Of a stretch of DNA of 64,000 nt, positions 1 to 8,833 are shown one piece after another; within the stretch, counting starts at the first letter, position 1; every line of letters starts with the position of its first letter. The stretch spans positions 62,001 to 126,000 of the forward strand of contig NZ_JADEWC010000005.1 of assembly GCF_015207825.1 (NCBI RefSeq), read 5' to 3'. Made by a program: the position numbers and the translations under genes. Under the pieces are notes generated by a model that searched no databases, was not told where the DNA came from, and saw only the letters and a program-made list of their open reading frames with translations. The DNA is from Cyanobacterium stanieri LEGE 03274 (GTDB taxonomy: Bacteria; Cyanobacteriota; Cyanobacteriia; Cyanobacteriales; Cyanobacteriaceae).

Positions 1-845
1 CCAGCCATACCTTCATCCAAGGTTTTTTGGAACATTTCAACACCAGTTACAGTGGTGTTACGAGTATCACGAATACCAACTAACTCTACGGTTTCGCCAA
101 CTTTTACTCTACCACGCTCGATACGACCAGTAGCAACAGTACCACGACCAGTAATGGAGAATACATCTTCTACAGCCATCAAGAAAGGCTTATCAACATC
201 ACGCTCAGGGGTAGGAATGTAGCTATCTACTTCATCCATGAGAGTCCAGATTTTATCAGTCCACTCATTTTCACCTTTTTGAGTAGTAGGATTAGCAGTC
301 ATTTGTTCTACAGCTTTGAGGGCAGAACCAGAAACAATAGGAATATTGTCACCATCAAAACCATATTCGCTTAAGAGTTCACGAACTTCTAACTCAACCA
401 ACTCTAATAATTCTTCATCATCAACTTGGTCTTGCTTGTTTAAGAACACAGCGAGGTTAGGTACACCAACCTGTCTAGCTAAAAGGATGTGTTCACGGGT
501 TTGGGGCATAGGGCCATCAGCCGCAGACACTACTAAAATAGCTCCATCCATTTGAGCCGCACCAGTGATCATGTTTTTAACATAGTCAGCGTGTCCGGGG
601 CAGTCCACGTGAGCATAGTGACGACCAGGAGTTTCGTATTCTACGTGAGCAGTGTTGATGGTGATACCCCGTGCTTTTTCTTCAGGAGCAGCATCGATTT
701 CATCATATTTACGAGCCTTCGCCTGACCAGCTGCAGATAGAGTTAAAGTGATAGCTGCGGTTAAAGTAGTTTTACCGTGGTCAACGTGACCGATAGTACC
801 AATATTAACGTGAGGTTTCGTTCTTTCAAATTTTTCCCGTGCCAT
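1..845 (-). CDS. tuf: Elongation factor Tu, 5' part only
   Basis: GTPase that delivers aminoacyl-tRNA to the ribosome. The visible part is the first 281 codons of about 400; the 3' end lies outside the window. The protein starts [20 protein letters not shown] and carries the P-loop GHVDHGKT (residues about 18-25), DCPGH (about 81-85) and NKQD, and it runs into domain 2. The ATG is at 845-843. It is the last visible gene of the rpsL-rpsG-fusA-tuf operon, 33 bases after fusA. Confidence 0.98.
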   Translation of the reverse strand, partial: MAREKFERTKPHVNIGTIGHVDHGKTTLTAAITLTLSAAGQAKARKYDEIDAAPEEKARGITINTAHVEYETPGRHYAHVDCPGHADYVKNMITGAAQMDGAILVVSAADGPMPQTREHILLARQVGVPNLAVFLNKQDQVDDEELLELVELEVRELLSEYGFDGDNIPIVSGSALKAVEQMTANPTTQKGENEWTDKIWTLMDEVDSYIPTPERDVDKPFLMAVEDVFSITGRGTVATGRIERGRVKVGETVELVGIRDTRNTTVTGVEMFQKTLDEGMA

Positions 846-878
846 TTTCTTTGTCTTTTCCTAATTTAATTAATAAAT

Positions 879-2954
879 TTATACGTATCCTGTATTTTTG
901 GTAATAATACCTTGAGCTACATTTTCAGGAACTTCAGAGTATTTACTGAATTCCATGCTAAATATACCACGTCCTTGGGTCTTAGAACGAATATCTGTGG
1001 CATAACCGAACATTGCTTCTAGGGGAACTTTAGCCGACACTTTAGCCAGTGAGCTTTCCGTTTCCATGCCTTCGATAATGCCTCGACGAGAATTGAGATC
1101 TCCTATAATATCACCAACATAATTGTCAGGGACTTCCACCTCAACTTTCATCGTTGGTTCTAGTAAGACAGGTTGTGCTTTCTTCACGGCATCTCTAATT
1201 GCCATAGACCCTGCAATTTTAAACGCCATCTCGGAAGAATCCACGTCATGGTAAGAACCGTCAATCAAAGTAACTTTTACATCAATAAGAGGATAACCAG
1301 CTATGATACCAGATTCACAGGCTTCTTTAATACCCTGCTCCACCGAAGGAATATATTCTTTAGGAATTGCACCCCCAGTAATTTTGGAGACAAACTCAAA
1401 TCCACTTCCTTCTTTGGCTGGTTCAACGTCGATTACCACGTGACCATATTGCCCTTTACCCCCGCTTTGACGGACGAATTTACCCTCTGTTTGTACGGCT
1501 TTACGGATGGTTTCTCGGTAAGCTACTTGGGGTTGTCCCACATTAGCCCCTACCTTAAATTCCCGTAACATCCGATCTACCAGAATTTCTAAATGTAACT
1601 CTCCCATTCCTGCGATTACTGTTTGGTTAGTTTCGGGGTTTATACTAACTTTGAAAGTAGGATCTTCATCAGAAAGGGACTGCAAGGCTTTGGACAATTT
1701 ATCCATATCTTGCTGAGTTTTTGGTTCTACCGCCACTGAGATTACAGGCTCAGGCACATAGAGAGATTCGAGAATAATCGGCTCACTATCATCACATAGT
1801 GTATCACCTGTGGTGGTATTTTTCAAGCCGATCGCCGCTCCTAGATCTCCTGCTCTTAATTCTTCAACCTCAATCCTGTCATTGGATTTAAGAATAATTA
1901 ACCTTGAAATACGCTCCTTAATATCCTTGGTAGAGTTGTAAACATAGCTACCTTTTTTAAGAACTCCAGAATATATTCTCAGGAAAGTTAGTCTTCCAAA
2001 GGGATCAGAGGCAATTTTAAACGCTAAAGCCGAAAACGGTTCTTCGTCCCCTGCATGGCGTTCCCCTTCTTCTCCATCGGGTAAAACCCCTTTTATAGCG
2101 GGAACTTCGTTGGGAGCAGGAAGGTAGTCCACCACTGCATCTAGTAAAAGTTGAACTCCTTTATTTTTAAAGGCAGAACCACAGAGCATAGGCATTAAAG
2201 TTCCCTTTAAAGTACCTTGACGAATAGCTTGTCTTATTTCAGTTTCGCTGATTTCTTCTTCTGCTAAGTATTTCTCTAGTAAAGTCTCGTTTGACTCAGC
2301 GATCGCCTCTATGAGGTAACCCCGATATTCCTGTGCTAATTCTGCCACCTCATCAGGAATATCAACTTCCTTGATTTGTTGACCCAAATCATCTTCGTAA
2401 ATTTTAGCTTTCATTTTGACCAAATCCACGATGCCAGAAAATTGATCTTCACTGCCGATGGGAATTTGAATGGCTACAGCAGGGGCTTGGAGTCTTTCTT
2501 TCACCTGTTCATAAACACGGAAAAAATTAGCTCCCGTACGATCCATTTTATTGACAAAAGCAATACGAGGCACATGATAACGATTAGCCTGACGCCAAAC
2601 GGTTTCCGACTGAGGTTGAACCCCACCCACAGAGCAAAACACCGCAATTACCCCATCTAGCACCCGCATAGAGCGTTCTACTTCGATGGTAAAATCCACG
2701 TGACCAGGGGTATCAATAATATTGATATGATGTCCTAGCCAATCGGTGCTGATAGCCGCTGCAGTAATGGTGATTCCTCTTTCCCGTTCTTGTTCCATCC
2801 AGTCCGTAACAGCGTTGCCATCATGAACCTCCCCGATTTTATGAACAATACCGGAGTAGAATAAAATTCTCTCTGTTGTAGTAGTTTTTCCCGCATCAAT
2901 ATGGGCTGCAATCCCAATATTGCGGATTTTTTCAAGGGGAATGGAACGGGTCAC
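879..2954 (-). CDS. fusA: Elongation factor G
   Basis: Translocase GTPase of the ribosome, 691 residues, the normal full length. G motifs are visible: AHIDAGKTT (17-25), RGITIT, DTPGH and NKMD, followed by domains II-V. The start is GTG at 2954-2952, chosen because AGGAGG lies just upstream on the minus strand and the family's N-terminus begins here. Second last visible gene of the str operon, downstream of rpsG with a 143-base gap. Confidence 0.98.
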   Translation of the reverse strand: MTRSIPLEKIRNIGIAAHIDAGKTTTTERILFYSGIVHKIGEVHDGNAVTDWMEQERERGITITAAAISTDWLGHHINIIDTPGHVDFTIEVERSMRVLDGVIAVFCSVGGVQPQSETVWRQANRYHVPRIAFVNKMDRTGANFFRVYEQVKERLQAPAVAIQIPIGSEDQFSGIVDLVKMKAKIYEDDLGQQIKEVDIPDEVAELAQEYRGYLIEAIAESNETLLEKYLAEEEISETEIRQAIRQGTLKGTLMPMLCGSAFKNKGVQLLLDAVVDYLPAPNEVPAIKGVLPDGEEGERHAGDEEPFSALAFKIASDPFGRLTFLRIYSGVLKKGSYVYNSTKDIKERISRLIILKSNDRIEVEELRAGDLGAAIGLKNTTTGDTLCDDSEPIILESLYVPEPVISVAVEPKTQQDMDKLSKALQSLSDEDPTFKVSINPETNQTVIAGMGELHLEILVDRMLREFKVGANVGQPQVAYRETIRKAVQTEGKFVRQSGGKGQYGHVVIDVEPAKEGSGFEFVSKITGGAIPKEYIPSVEQGIKEACESGIIAGYPLIDVKVTLIDGSYHDVDSSEMAFKIAGSMAIRDAVKKAQPVLLEPTMKVEVEVPDNYVGDIIGDLNSRRGIIEGMETESSLAKVSAKVPLEAMFGYATDIRSKTQGRGIFSMEFSKYSEVPENVAQGIITKNTGYV

Positions 2955-3097
2955 AGTTACCTCCTGTTGTCGAAATCTGCGCTAGAATTTTTTACTTAGT
3001 CTTTAACTATTTACAATTTTACACTTTTCTTAACATAACTTTTTATTTTTTAGCAATAAAATTGGCTATGTGGGAAAAAGTGACCGATAAATTGTAT

Positions 3098-3568
3098 TTA
3101 GTATCTGTAATGAGCAAATGCTTTGTTTGCTTCGGCCATCTTGTGGGTTTCTTCTCTTTTCTTGATAGCTCCCCCAGTTTCATTGGCGGCATCCATGATT
3201 TCGTTAGCCAATTTCATGGACATAGTTCTACCGCTTCTTTTACGGGAGAATTGAATTAACCAACGGAGGGCAAGACTGCTTCCGCGAGAAGGTCTGACTT
3301 CCATGGGTACTTGGTAAGTTGCACCACCTACCCTTCTGGCTTTAACTTCCACGAGGGGAGTTAAATTTTTAATGGCTTGTTCAAAAGTTTCCATGGGCTC
3401 TGCCCCAGTTCTTTCACCGATGATGGCCATGGCATCATAAAGAATTCTGGCGGCTAAGGATTTTTTGCCATCTTTCATGATGCGACGAATAGTCATGCTG
3501 ACTAAACGACTGTTATATACTGCATCGGGTGGAACGTCCACCACTTTAGCTTTACTTCTGCGAGACAT
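3098..3568 (-). CDS. rpsG: 30S ribosomal protein S7
   Basis: Primary 16S rRNA-binding protein of the small-subunit head, 156 residues, the usual length. It starts [20 protein letters not shown] and has the family's basic helices ending in KAFAHYRY. It lies 30 bases downstream of rpsL, which fits co-transcription. S7 is the translational repressor of the str operon in E. coli; whether that applies here cannot be read from sequence. Confidence 0.98.
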   Translation of the reverse strand: MSRRSKAKVVDVPPDAVYNSRLVSMTIRRIMKDGKKSLAARILYDAMAIIGERTGAEPMETFEQAIKNLTPLVEVKARRVGGATYQVPMEVRPSRGSSLALRWLIQFSRKRSGRTMSMKLANEIMDAANETGGAIKKREETHKMAEANKAFAHYRY

Positions 3569-3598
3569 TTTCTATATCCTAAAATTTATTTACTTCAT

Positions 3599-3973
3599 TT
3601 ATGCTTTAGGACGTTTTGCCCCATATTTAGAGCGTCCTTGTTTTCTGTCTTTTACACCAGTAGCATCTAGTGTTCCTCTAACGATGTGGTATCTTACCCC
3701 AGGTAAATCTTTCACCCTTCCGCCTCTGATTAATACTACAGAGTGTTCTTGGAGGTTGTGACCAATACCAGGAATGTAAGCGGTAACTTCAAACCCAGAG
3801 GTTAAACGAACCCTTGCTACCTTTCTGAGGGCAGAGTTAGGTTTTTTGGGGGTGGTGGTATATACCCTAGTACAAACACCACGACGCTGAGGACATTCTT
3901 TTAATGCTGGAGATTTTGTCTTTTTCTGGATGGAGGATCTTTCACTCCGAATTAATTGTTGAATAGTTGGCAT
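3599..3973 (-). CDS. rpsL: 30S ribosomal protein S12
   Basis: Decoding-centre protein, 124 residues. The conserved [18 protein letters not shown] segment and the [14 protein letters not shown] segment, which hold the residues classically linked to streptomycin response (KPNSA and GVRYH), are intact and wild type in appearance. It is the first gene of the str operon. The AT-rich leader upstream (3974-4050) contains TATATATAAATATAG, a plausible but unproven promoter region. Confidence 0.98.
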   Translation of the reverse strand: MPTIQQLIRSERSSIQKKTKSPALKECPQRRGVCTRVYTTTPKKPNSALRKVARVRLTSGFEVTAYIPGIGHNLQEHSVVLIRGGRVKDLPGVRYHIVRGTLDATGVKDRKQGRSKYGAKRPKA

Positions 3974-4160
3974 GAGGTATGCTTTTTATACACTATTTTA
4001 TGTATATATAAATATAGTTTGCCCTAGGATAATTTCTAGTGACAATCTCTGATCATACCCCACTTTTTCTTTTTTTGTCAATTGCTTGATTTTCTGATGA
4101 TTTATCTTGAGTTCGGAATAAAATTTTTAATCTTTTGCTGTTTGCCGAACTTCCTTAAGC

Positions 4161-4850
4161 CTAATTACGATAACCGTTGACGATGAAGGAAACTCTTTGG
4201 GCTATGTTGGTGGAATGATCCGCCATTCTCTCTAAGTAACGAATAACAAGAATTAGAAGTACGATGGGTTCAACTATGCCTGGGACGTTTTCTTGGTGAG
4301 CTAGTCTTGCGTAAAGGTTATCATAGGCGTCGTCAATGGTGTCATCGAGAAATTTGATTTTTGCTCCTGCTTCTGCGTCTAATTCGGTAAGGGCGACAAT
4401 ACTTTTGGCCAGCATTAGTTGGGCTTGTTGAGACATGGTGGCGATTTCCTTCATGCAAGGATGAGGGGGGTAGAGGATGAGTTTTTGGGCGATTTCCCCT
4501 AAGTCTTGGGCATAGTCTCCGATGCGCTCTAAATCTCTGACTAATTGCATAAAGGCGCTGAGGATGCGTAAGTTTTTAGGGGAGGGGCTTTGGCTGGTGA
4601 GAATATTGGAGCAGTCTAGTTCTATTTGACGGTAATATTTATCTATTTCTTGATCTTGGATGATGATTTTTTGGACGGCTTCTAATTCTTGTTCAAATAG
4701 GGCTCTGTGGCTATAGCGAAAGGATTCTTCGACTAATGCACCCATTCGGAGTACGTCTTGGGCTACTTGGCTAGTTTTTTTTTGTAGCCTGATGTTGTCT
4801 CCTACTCTTATTTGTTCTGATAATGCTATTTGTTGTTGTAATGATACCAC
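4161..4850 (-). CDS. phoU: Phosphate signalling protein PhoU
   Basis: 229-residue all-helical protein with two PhoU repeats. Each repeat has the metal-binding E/DxxxD-type pattern, for example RDLERIGDYAQDLG and RYLERMADHSTNIAQR. In the known family PhoU dampens the PstSCAB/histidine kinase phosphate response. No pst or kinase gene is adjacent, so the operon link seen in enterics is absent here. The start is GTG at 4850-4848; the downstream choices are weaker. Cytoplasmic. Confidence 0.93.
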   Translation of the reverse strand: MVSLQQQIALSEQIRVGDNIRLQKKTSQVAQDVLRMGALVEESFRYSHRALFEQELEAVQKIIIQDQEIDKYYRQIELDCSNILTSQSPSPKNLRILSAFMQLVRDLERIGDYAQDLGEIAQKLILYPPHPCMKEIATMSQQAQLMLAKSIVALTELDAEAGAKIKFLDDTIDDAYDNLYARLAHQENVPGIVEPIVLLILVIRYLERMADHSTNIAQRVSFIVNGYRN

Positions 4851-4928
4851 TTTGTCTATGCTCCGATATTTTTCGCCCTATTACAATTAATAGCAGGAAA
4901 AAGTTAAAGTGATATTAAGGGGTTATGG

Positions 4929-5894
4929 TTATTTTATTTTAAGGGCGATCGCACTGGCACTCAAAAAAGCACCTTCAACCTTACCCGATAAACACCAATC
5001 TCCACAAACGCCCAATCCCATATCCTCATCATAGTAATAACCTTGCTGACGAGATTTTTTTGGTAAGGCATAACGCCATAAATGTAGAGATTGGTAATGA
5101 AAAGAGGAAAATTTAAGATCGAAAACTGCTTGGGTTTGTGTCAACAAATCTTGACTTATTTTATCTCGATCATCTTCGAGATGTTCTGTGGCATAGGTAA
5201 AATTGGATTGAATGACGATAGCCCCGCCATCCCCACGACTAGGCTTAGTGTCATTAGAACTTACCCAACCGAGTATGGGATGATCAAATTGTACACCTTC
5301 AAAGGGTAGATTGACTTTTTCTTGGGGAATAAGCATCAAAGAAAAACAAGGAAGCATTTCAATATGACTAATTTCTTGTTTAAAAACACAATCATCGGGT
5401 AATAAATCCGCTGTCTGGCTCGGAGGTGCGGTGATAACTACCGTATCATAATCACCGTAGCTATGATTTTTTTCATCTATTAATGTCCAAGAATTTTGAT
5501 TTTTTGAGAGAGAAACAATTCTTGTTTTCAGTTTAACGGTGGTATCGTTACTTAAATATTTACAAAGACGATTCATCGCTTCATGGGGTACGTATCTAAT
5601 TTTTGAGGACATATCTTCTTGAAAGTTACCCTGTTTCCAAGAGGCAAATTTACCTTGCCATGGTTGCATTACATCACCATAGATACTAATAAACTCCTCA
5701 AATTGAGGATTACTTAAACTAAAATATTGAGTACCATGATCAATGTAACCCCAGTCGGTGCGACGACTAGACATTCTACCCCCTACCCCTCGTCCTTTAT
5801 CAAATACTTGAACATCTACTCCTTTTTCTTGCAATTTTGTGGCTAGGGTTAGCCCGGATATTCCAGCACCAATGATAGCTATTTTGTTACTCAT
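4929..5894 (-). CDS. FAD-dependent amine oxidase/renalase-like protein
   Basis: 321-residue flavoprotein with an N-terminal Rossmann dinucleotide motif (IAIIGAGISGL, residues 5-15), then FDKGRGVGGRMSSRR, which is typical of renalase-like NAD(P)/FAD oxidoreductases. The C-terminal GLGVCGDWCLSGKVEGAFLS is the second FAD contact. Renalases oxidise aberrant dihydro-NAD(P) isomers, but the substrate of the cyanobacterial members is not known to me. It is a single gene with no obvious partner. Confidence 0.85.
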   Translation of the reverse strand: MSNKIAIIGAGISGLTLATKLQEKGVDVQVFDKGRGVGGRMSSRRTDWGYIDHGTQYFSLSNPQFEEFISIYGDVMQPWQGKFASWKQGNFQEDMSSKIRYVPHEAMNRLCKYLSNDTTVKLKTRIVSLSKNQNSWTLIDEKNHSYGDYDTVVITAPPSQTADLLPDDCVFKQEISHIEMLPCFSLMLIPQEKVNLPFEGVQFDHPILGWVSSNDTKPSRGDGGAIVIQSNFTYATEHLEDDRDKISQDLLTQTQAVFDLKFSSFHYQSLHLWRYALPKKSRQQGYYYDEDMGLGVCGDWCLSGKVEGAFLSASAIALKIK

Positions 5895-6280
5895 CGTATT
5901 TTATTAAATTTGGAAAACTATTTTTGACGGTGTACATTTATTTATTGTATTGCTCATTTAAGGGAGGAATCATTTAACTATTTTCATCAACCATGATTCA
6001 AATAGGCTCATCAACTACGGGAAAGGGCGATAATATTTTGATGTCTCAACTTTTAGGGTTATTCAATGGTATTTTATGGAATAATTAAGCAACCCTAAAA
6101 ATAAATTTTAGTAGGTAATTTTACCTTTTTTTGTGTGAAGTAATGCGAATAAATTCAAATAAATATTAAGGATCTCTAATAATGGGGGTATTGATCATTA
6201 ATAATAAGAGTATAAGGATTAAGATAAAAGAAGAAAATTATCTTTCAATTCTTATTTATGAACTTAGGAGGAATTGTCCT
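5895..6280. other. Intergenic region, 386 bases
   Basis: Gene-poor stretch. It contains a 31-codon open frame at 5993-6088 (MIQIGSSTTGK...) with no ribosome binding site at the right distance, and I do not call it a gene. An AT-rich leader precedes the small gene at 6281. An upstream in-frame ATG at 6182 would lengthen that gene, but the AGGAGG at 6266-6271 points to the later start. Confidence 0.6.
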
Positions 6281-6430
6281 ATGAATATTTTGAGAATGTT
6301 AGAAGCAATGACCAATTATTTAACTGAAGGTTTTGCAACGATTTTTAGTTCTCAGGAAGAAGAATTACCAGAAATCGGATTCCAGCCTTTTGAATGTATG
6401 CCTTATGCTCAGGAAAAGCCTGTTTATTGA
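6281..6430 (+). CDS. Small conserved-type cyanobacterial protein (49 aa)
   Basis: Starts MNILRMLEAMTNYLTEGFAT and ends ...QPFECMPYAQEKPVY: an amphipathic N-terminal helix followed by an acidic linker (SSQEEELPE) and a short GFQPFE segment. The start is the ATG at 6281 because AGGAGG sits about 10 bases upstream. The frame could extend back to 6182, but that extension has no binding site. Length and layout recall the small cyanobacterial ATP-synthase regulator AtpTheta (Norf1, about 48 aa); this is a weak memory-based resemblance. A hairpin terminator follows directly. Confidence 0.65.
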   Translation: MNILRMLEAMTNYLTEGFATIFSSQEEELPEIGFQPFECMPYAQEKPVY

Positions 6431-6441
6431 TAATAATATAA

Positions 6442-6464
6442 AGGGGGTGAAAAACCCCTATTTT
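6442..6464. terminator. Hairpin terminator between convergent genes
   Basis: AGGGG (6442-6446) pairs with CCCCT (6455-6459), followed by ATTTT. It lies between the stop of the 49-aa gene on plus and the stop of the 129-aa gene on minus, so it may serve both. Confidence 0.6.
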
Positions 6465-6468
6465 GAGA

Positions 6469-6858
6469 TTAATTTTCGGTAAAAAAAATAGGTCGCAAAT
6501 TAGGATCAACTTTGTAGGTATTTTCTTTCATAACTCTTCTGGAGGATTTAGGATCAAACGTGGTAGCAAAGTTTTCTTCTAATCTTTCTACTCTGGGGGC
6601 AATTTCGTTGATTTCTTGTTCAATTTGATTAAGTTGGGATTGCTGAATCTCGTTATATGGTAGAAGGTTTTTGACGCTGGTTATGGATAGTGCCATGATA
6701 CCTAAGTTTAAACTTATTTTAAAAATGTTTTCAAGGCTACGGTGGAAGCAGTATTGTTTGAGACGTTTTTGGGCTTCTCTTTCTTGTCTTTGGAGGGAAA
6801 CGGTGTCAATGGTGTTGGAGGAGTTTTGATTTTTGATAAATGGTTTGATGTTATTCAT
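6469..6858 (-). CDS. Conserved cyanobacterial membrane-anchored hypothetical protein
   Basis: 129 residues from the ATG at 6858-6856 (MNNIKPFIKN), which has GGAAGAG upstream. A longer reading would need a TTG at 6900. There is one hydrophobic segment near the middle (IFKISLNLGIMALSITSV), then a coiled-coil-like stretch (QLNQIEQEINEIAPRVERLEENF) and a conserved-looking tail with VMKENTYKVDPNLRPIFF. I recognise the pattern (single membrane span, short coiled coil, VDPNxRxI tail) from widespread cyanobacterial proteins of unknown function. I assign no function. Confidence 0.7.
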   Translation of the reverse strand: MNNIKPFIKNQNSSNTIDTVSLQRQEREAQKRLKQYCFHRSLENIFKISLNLGIMALSITSVKNLLPYNEIQQSQLNQIEQEINEIAPRVERLEENFATTFDPKSSRRVMKENTYKVDPNLRPIFFTEN

Positions 6859-7184
6859 GGGATAGTCTCTTCCGTAGGATTGATTTATTTTAACTTTCAA
6901 TTTTAGTGTTGATTTCTGAAAAGGGATCTTTTTTTAGTCAAAAATTTTTGAGATAAGATAGTATCAGACGAAAAGTAATTGTATTTGAGGTGATTGGTAT
7001 TTTTGTTGATCTAAGTTTTTAGTGGTGATTAGAAAATGGCTTGAAAGAATTACTTGTTAAGCTAATCTTTGATAATAATTATTTAGATTGATAATTGTAT
7101 GGAGGAGTTGATGGAAATTTTGTAGTTTTTGACAGTTACTTTTTTGGTTATAAGTTTTTTGGAAATATATATATAAATAACATT
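6859..7184. other. Intergenic region, 326 bases
   Basis: AT-rich divergent spacer between the minus-strand gene ending at 6858 and the plus-strand GNAT gene. It probably holds both promoters. I see no repeat, RNA or convincing small gene. The open frame of the downstream gene extends back to a TTG at 7095, but that part encodes an atypical aromatic-rich stretch. Confidence 0.5.
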
Positions 7185-8381
7185 ATGAATACATCTACAT
7201 TACCTAAGTCTAGTCTCAAAATTAGAGGAGTTCAATATCGAGATTTAAGTGCGATCGCCTCTTTGCTCCAAGAAAGACTATCATTAGAAAATAACTACCG
7301 TTTCGCTTCTCTTTTAGAACAAGTACAAAAGTATCAAAGCTGTTATGGTTTGTTGCAATTTTCGCAAATGTTACCCTCTAGTTGGAATAGGGATTTTTAT
7401 GTATATGTGGCGGAAAAAGATGGACAAATTCAAGGATTAATTCAGGTTGCCCCGTTTAATCAAAATCGTAGCACATGGAAAGTTGAGTTAGTAATAATCA
7501 ATCATAATACTTCCCTGAGCCATTTACTAATCGGTAATTGTAGCATTGGCTCTCAATTGTTACGTTATTGTTTTGAAAAAATTTGGGAAGCTAGAACATG
7601 GATACTAGAGGTAAATATTAATGAAAAGAGTACCTTAGGATTATATCGGGAAAATGGATTTAGTCCTTTGGCTCAAATTACCAATTGGCAATGTGATGGG
7701 GAGGTTTTAGCAAAATTAGCACAAAAAGAGCCTAGTTTGCCAAATCTCTTACCTGTGAGTAATGCGGATTCTCGTTTGTTGTATCAGTTAGATTGTGTTT
7801 CTTTACCTCCTACCATTCGACAGGTTTTTGATTTACATTTAGAGGATTTTAAAACTAGCTTTTTGGCGTATGTGTCTCAGGCGATTAAGTCTTTTTGGAG
7901 TAAGGAAGAAACCATTAAGGCTTATGTTTTTGAGCCTCAGAGAAAGGCTGCGATTGGCTATTTTCAGTTAACCCTTTCCCAGAATGGTGCAAAACCCCAT
8001 GAGGCTAATTTAACGGTGCATCCTGCCTATACATGGTTATATCCTAAACTTTTAACGCAAATGGCATCGGTGATTGAGCGTTTTCCTAGTCAGTGTTTGT
8101 TGGTTTCTTCGGGAGATTATCAACCGGAAAGGGAGGAGTATTTAGAAAAAATTGGGGCGACTAGAGTTGAGCAAAATTTGCTTATGTCTCGCTCGGTATG
8201 GCATAAGTTAAGGGAATCTAAACCTTTGGAGTCTTTGAATTTGCAGGAGGTTTTACAAGGTTTAAAACCCTCTCGCCCTGCTATTCCTACCCATTGGCAA
8301 CCTTCACCCATTGAAAATCCGATTTATCCTTCTTCTCCTTTACATCATCAAAGTGATGAGCAAAAAAAGGGGGAAAAGTAA
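7185..8381 (+). CDS. GNAT-fold acetyltransferase-like protein, probably two-domain
   Basis: 398 residues from the ATG at 7185 (MNTSTLPKSSLKIRGVQYRD). The N-terminal half reads as a GNAT domain: IRGVQYRDLSAIASLL, then FYVYVAEKDGQIQGLIQV and TLGLYRENGFSPLAQITNW, the latter matching the usual Y..nGF motif. The C-terminal half (IKAYVFEPQRKAAIGYFQL...) has a second similar strand pattern and ends in a proline-rich tail. The substrate is unknown. No Shine-Dalgarno is obvious. Confidence 0.7.
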   Translation: MNTSTLPKSSLKIRGVQYRDLSAIASLLQERLSLENNYRFASLLEQVQKYQSCYGLLQFSQMLPSSWNRDFYVYVAEKDGQIQGLIQVAPFNQNRSTWKVELVIINHNTSLSHLLIGNCSIGSQLLRYCFEKIWEARTWILEVNINEKSTLGLYRENGFSPLAQITNWQCDGEVLAKLAQKEPSLPNLLPVSNADSRLLYQLDCVSLPPTIRQVFDLHLEDFKTSFLAYVSQAIKSFWSKEETIKAYVFEPQRKAAIGYFQLTLSQNGAKPHEANLTVHPAYTWLYPKLLTQMASVIERFPSQCLLVSSGDYQPEREEYLEKIGATRVEQNLLMSRSVWHKLRESKPLESLNLQEVLQGLKPSRPAIPTHWQPSPIENPIYPSSPLHHQSDEQKKGEK

Positions 8382-8699
8382 TAATCATTGGGGTTTCGGG
8401 CTGAAGCCCTCACTACGAGGCGATTTTCATGATTTATCCCAAGTTCATCTAATAAGGATTCATTATCAATTATCAAAAAAAATGGGTCTAAAACCCCGGC
8501 ATTCATGACGGCTTTATATTTCTTGATTTTTAGTATAATGCGCTATAATACTAATGCAGTAATGTGCGTAAGATATTGGGGGATTGGCTTCCCTTCTCTC
8601 AGTACGTCGAGACAAATATCACCCTAGAAATTGTAATGGTGACGCGACTGGATATTAGAGTTAGCTTCAGAGGCACAGCCACAATAAAATAAAATATTT
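8382..8699. other. Intergenic region with palindromic motifs
   Basis: No gene found. GGGCTGAAGCCC (about 8399-8410) is a perfect short palindrome. TAGTATAATGCGCTATAATACTA (around 8531-8553) is an imperfect inverted repeat that could be the left-end hairpin of a transposable element. The 43-codon open frame from a GTG near 8565 does not resemble any protein I know. Confidence 0.4.
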
Positions 8700-8830
8700 A
8701 AATCACCTCACGCGGCCGGTACGCTCGTGGAAGTAAAAGAAACAGCCCAGTAATGGCGTTCTGACGGGGACTACGGTCTAGTTAAGAGTCTATATGGGAA
8801 TCCACTCGCCTTCAGGCAGTGGAGGTTCAA
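8700..8830 (+). ncRNA. Relic of an IS200/IS605 right end with omega-RNA-like 3' hairpin
   Basis: The last part reads GGGAATC, then stem CCACT-GCC, loop TTCA, stem GGC-AGTGG (8802-8822), then GAGGTTCAA. This layout (GAATC, hairpin with a TTYA loop, GAGGTTCAA) is that of the 3' end of TnpB guide RNAs such as ISDra2, where the scaffold ends in GTTCAA and the next bases act as guide. A second hairpin (GACTAC...GAGTC, 8769-8790) lies upstream. No transposase frame is recognisable nearby, so this is probably a decayed or non-autonomous element. The left boundary is a guess. Confidence 0.5.
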
Positions 8831-8833
8831 CAA

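Noticed and set aside
1173-1568. 131-codon plus-strand frame opposite fusA, and similar frames opposite clpB, the copper ATPase and mreB
   Set aside because: They lie wholly inside conserved genes on the other strand and encode nothing recognisable.
5993-6088. 31-codon open frame MIQIGSSTTGK...
   Set aside because: The nearest GGAGGA is about 28 bases upstream, too far, and the sequence resembles no small photosystem or other known short protein.
8560-8690. Coding remnant of tnpB in the 43-codon frame before the omega-RNA-like end
   Set aside because: No RuvC or zinc-ribbon motif of TnpB is readable in any frame, so I do not annotate a pseudogene.
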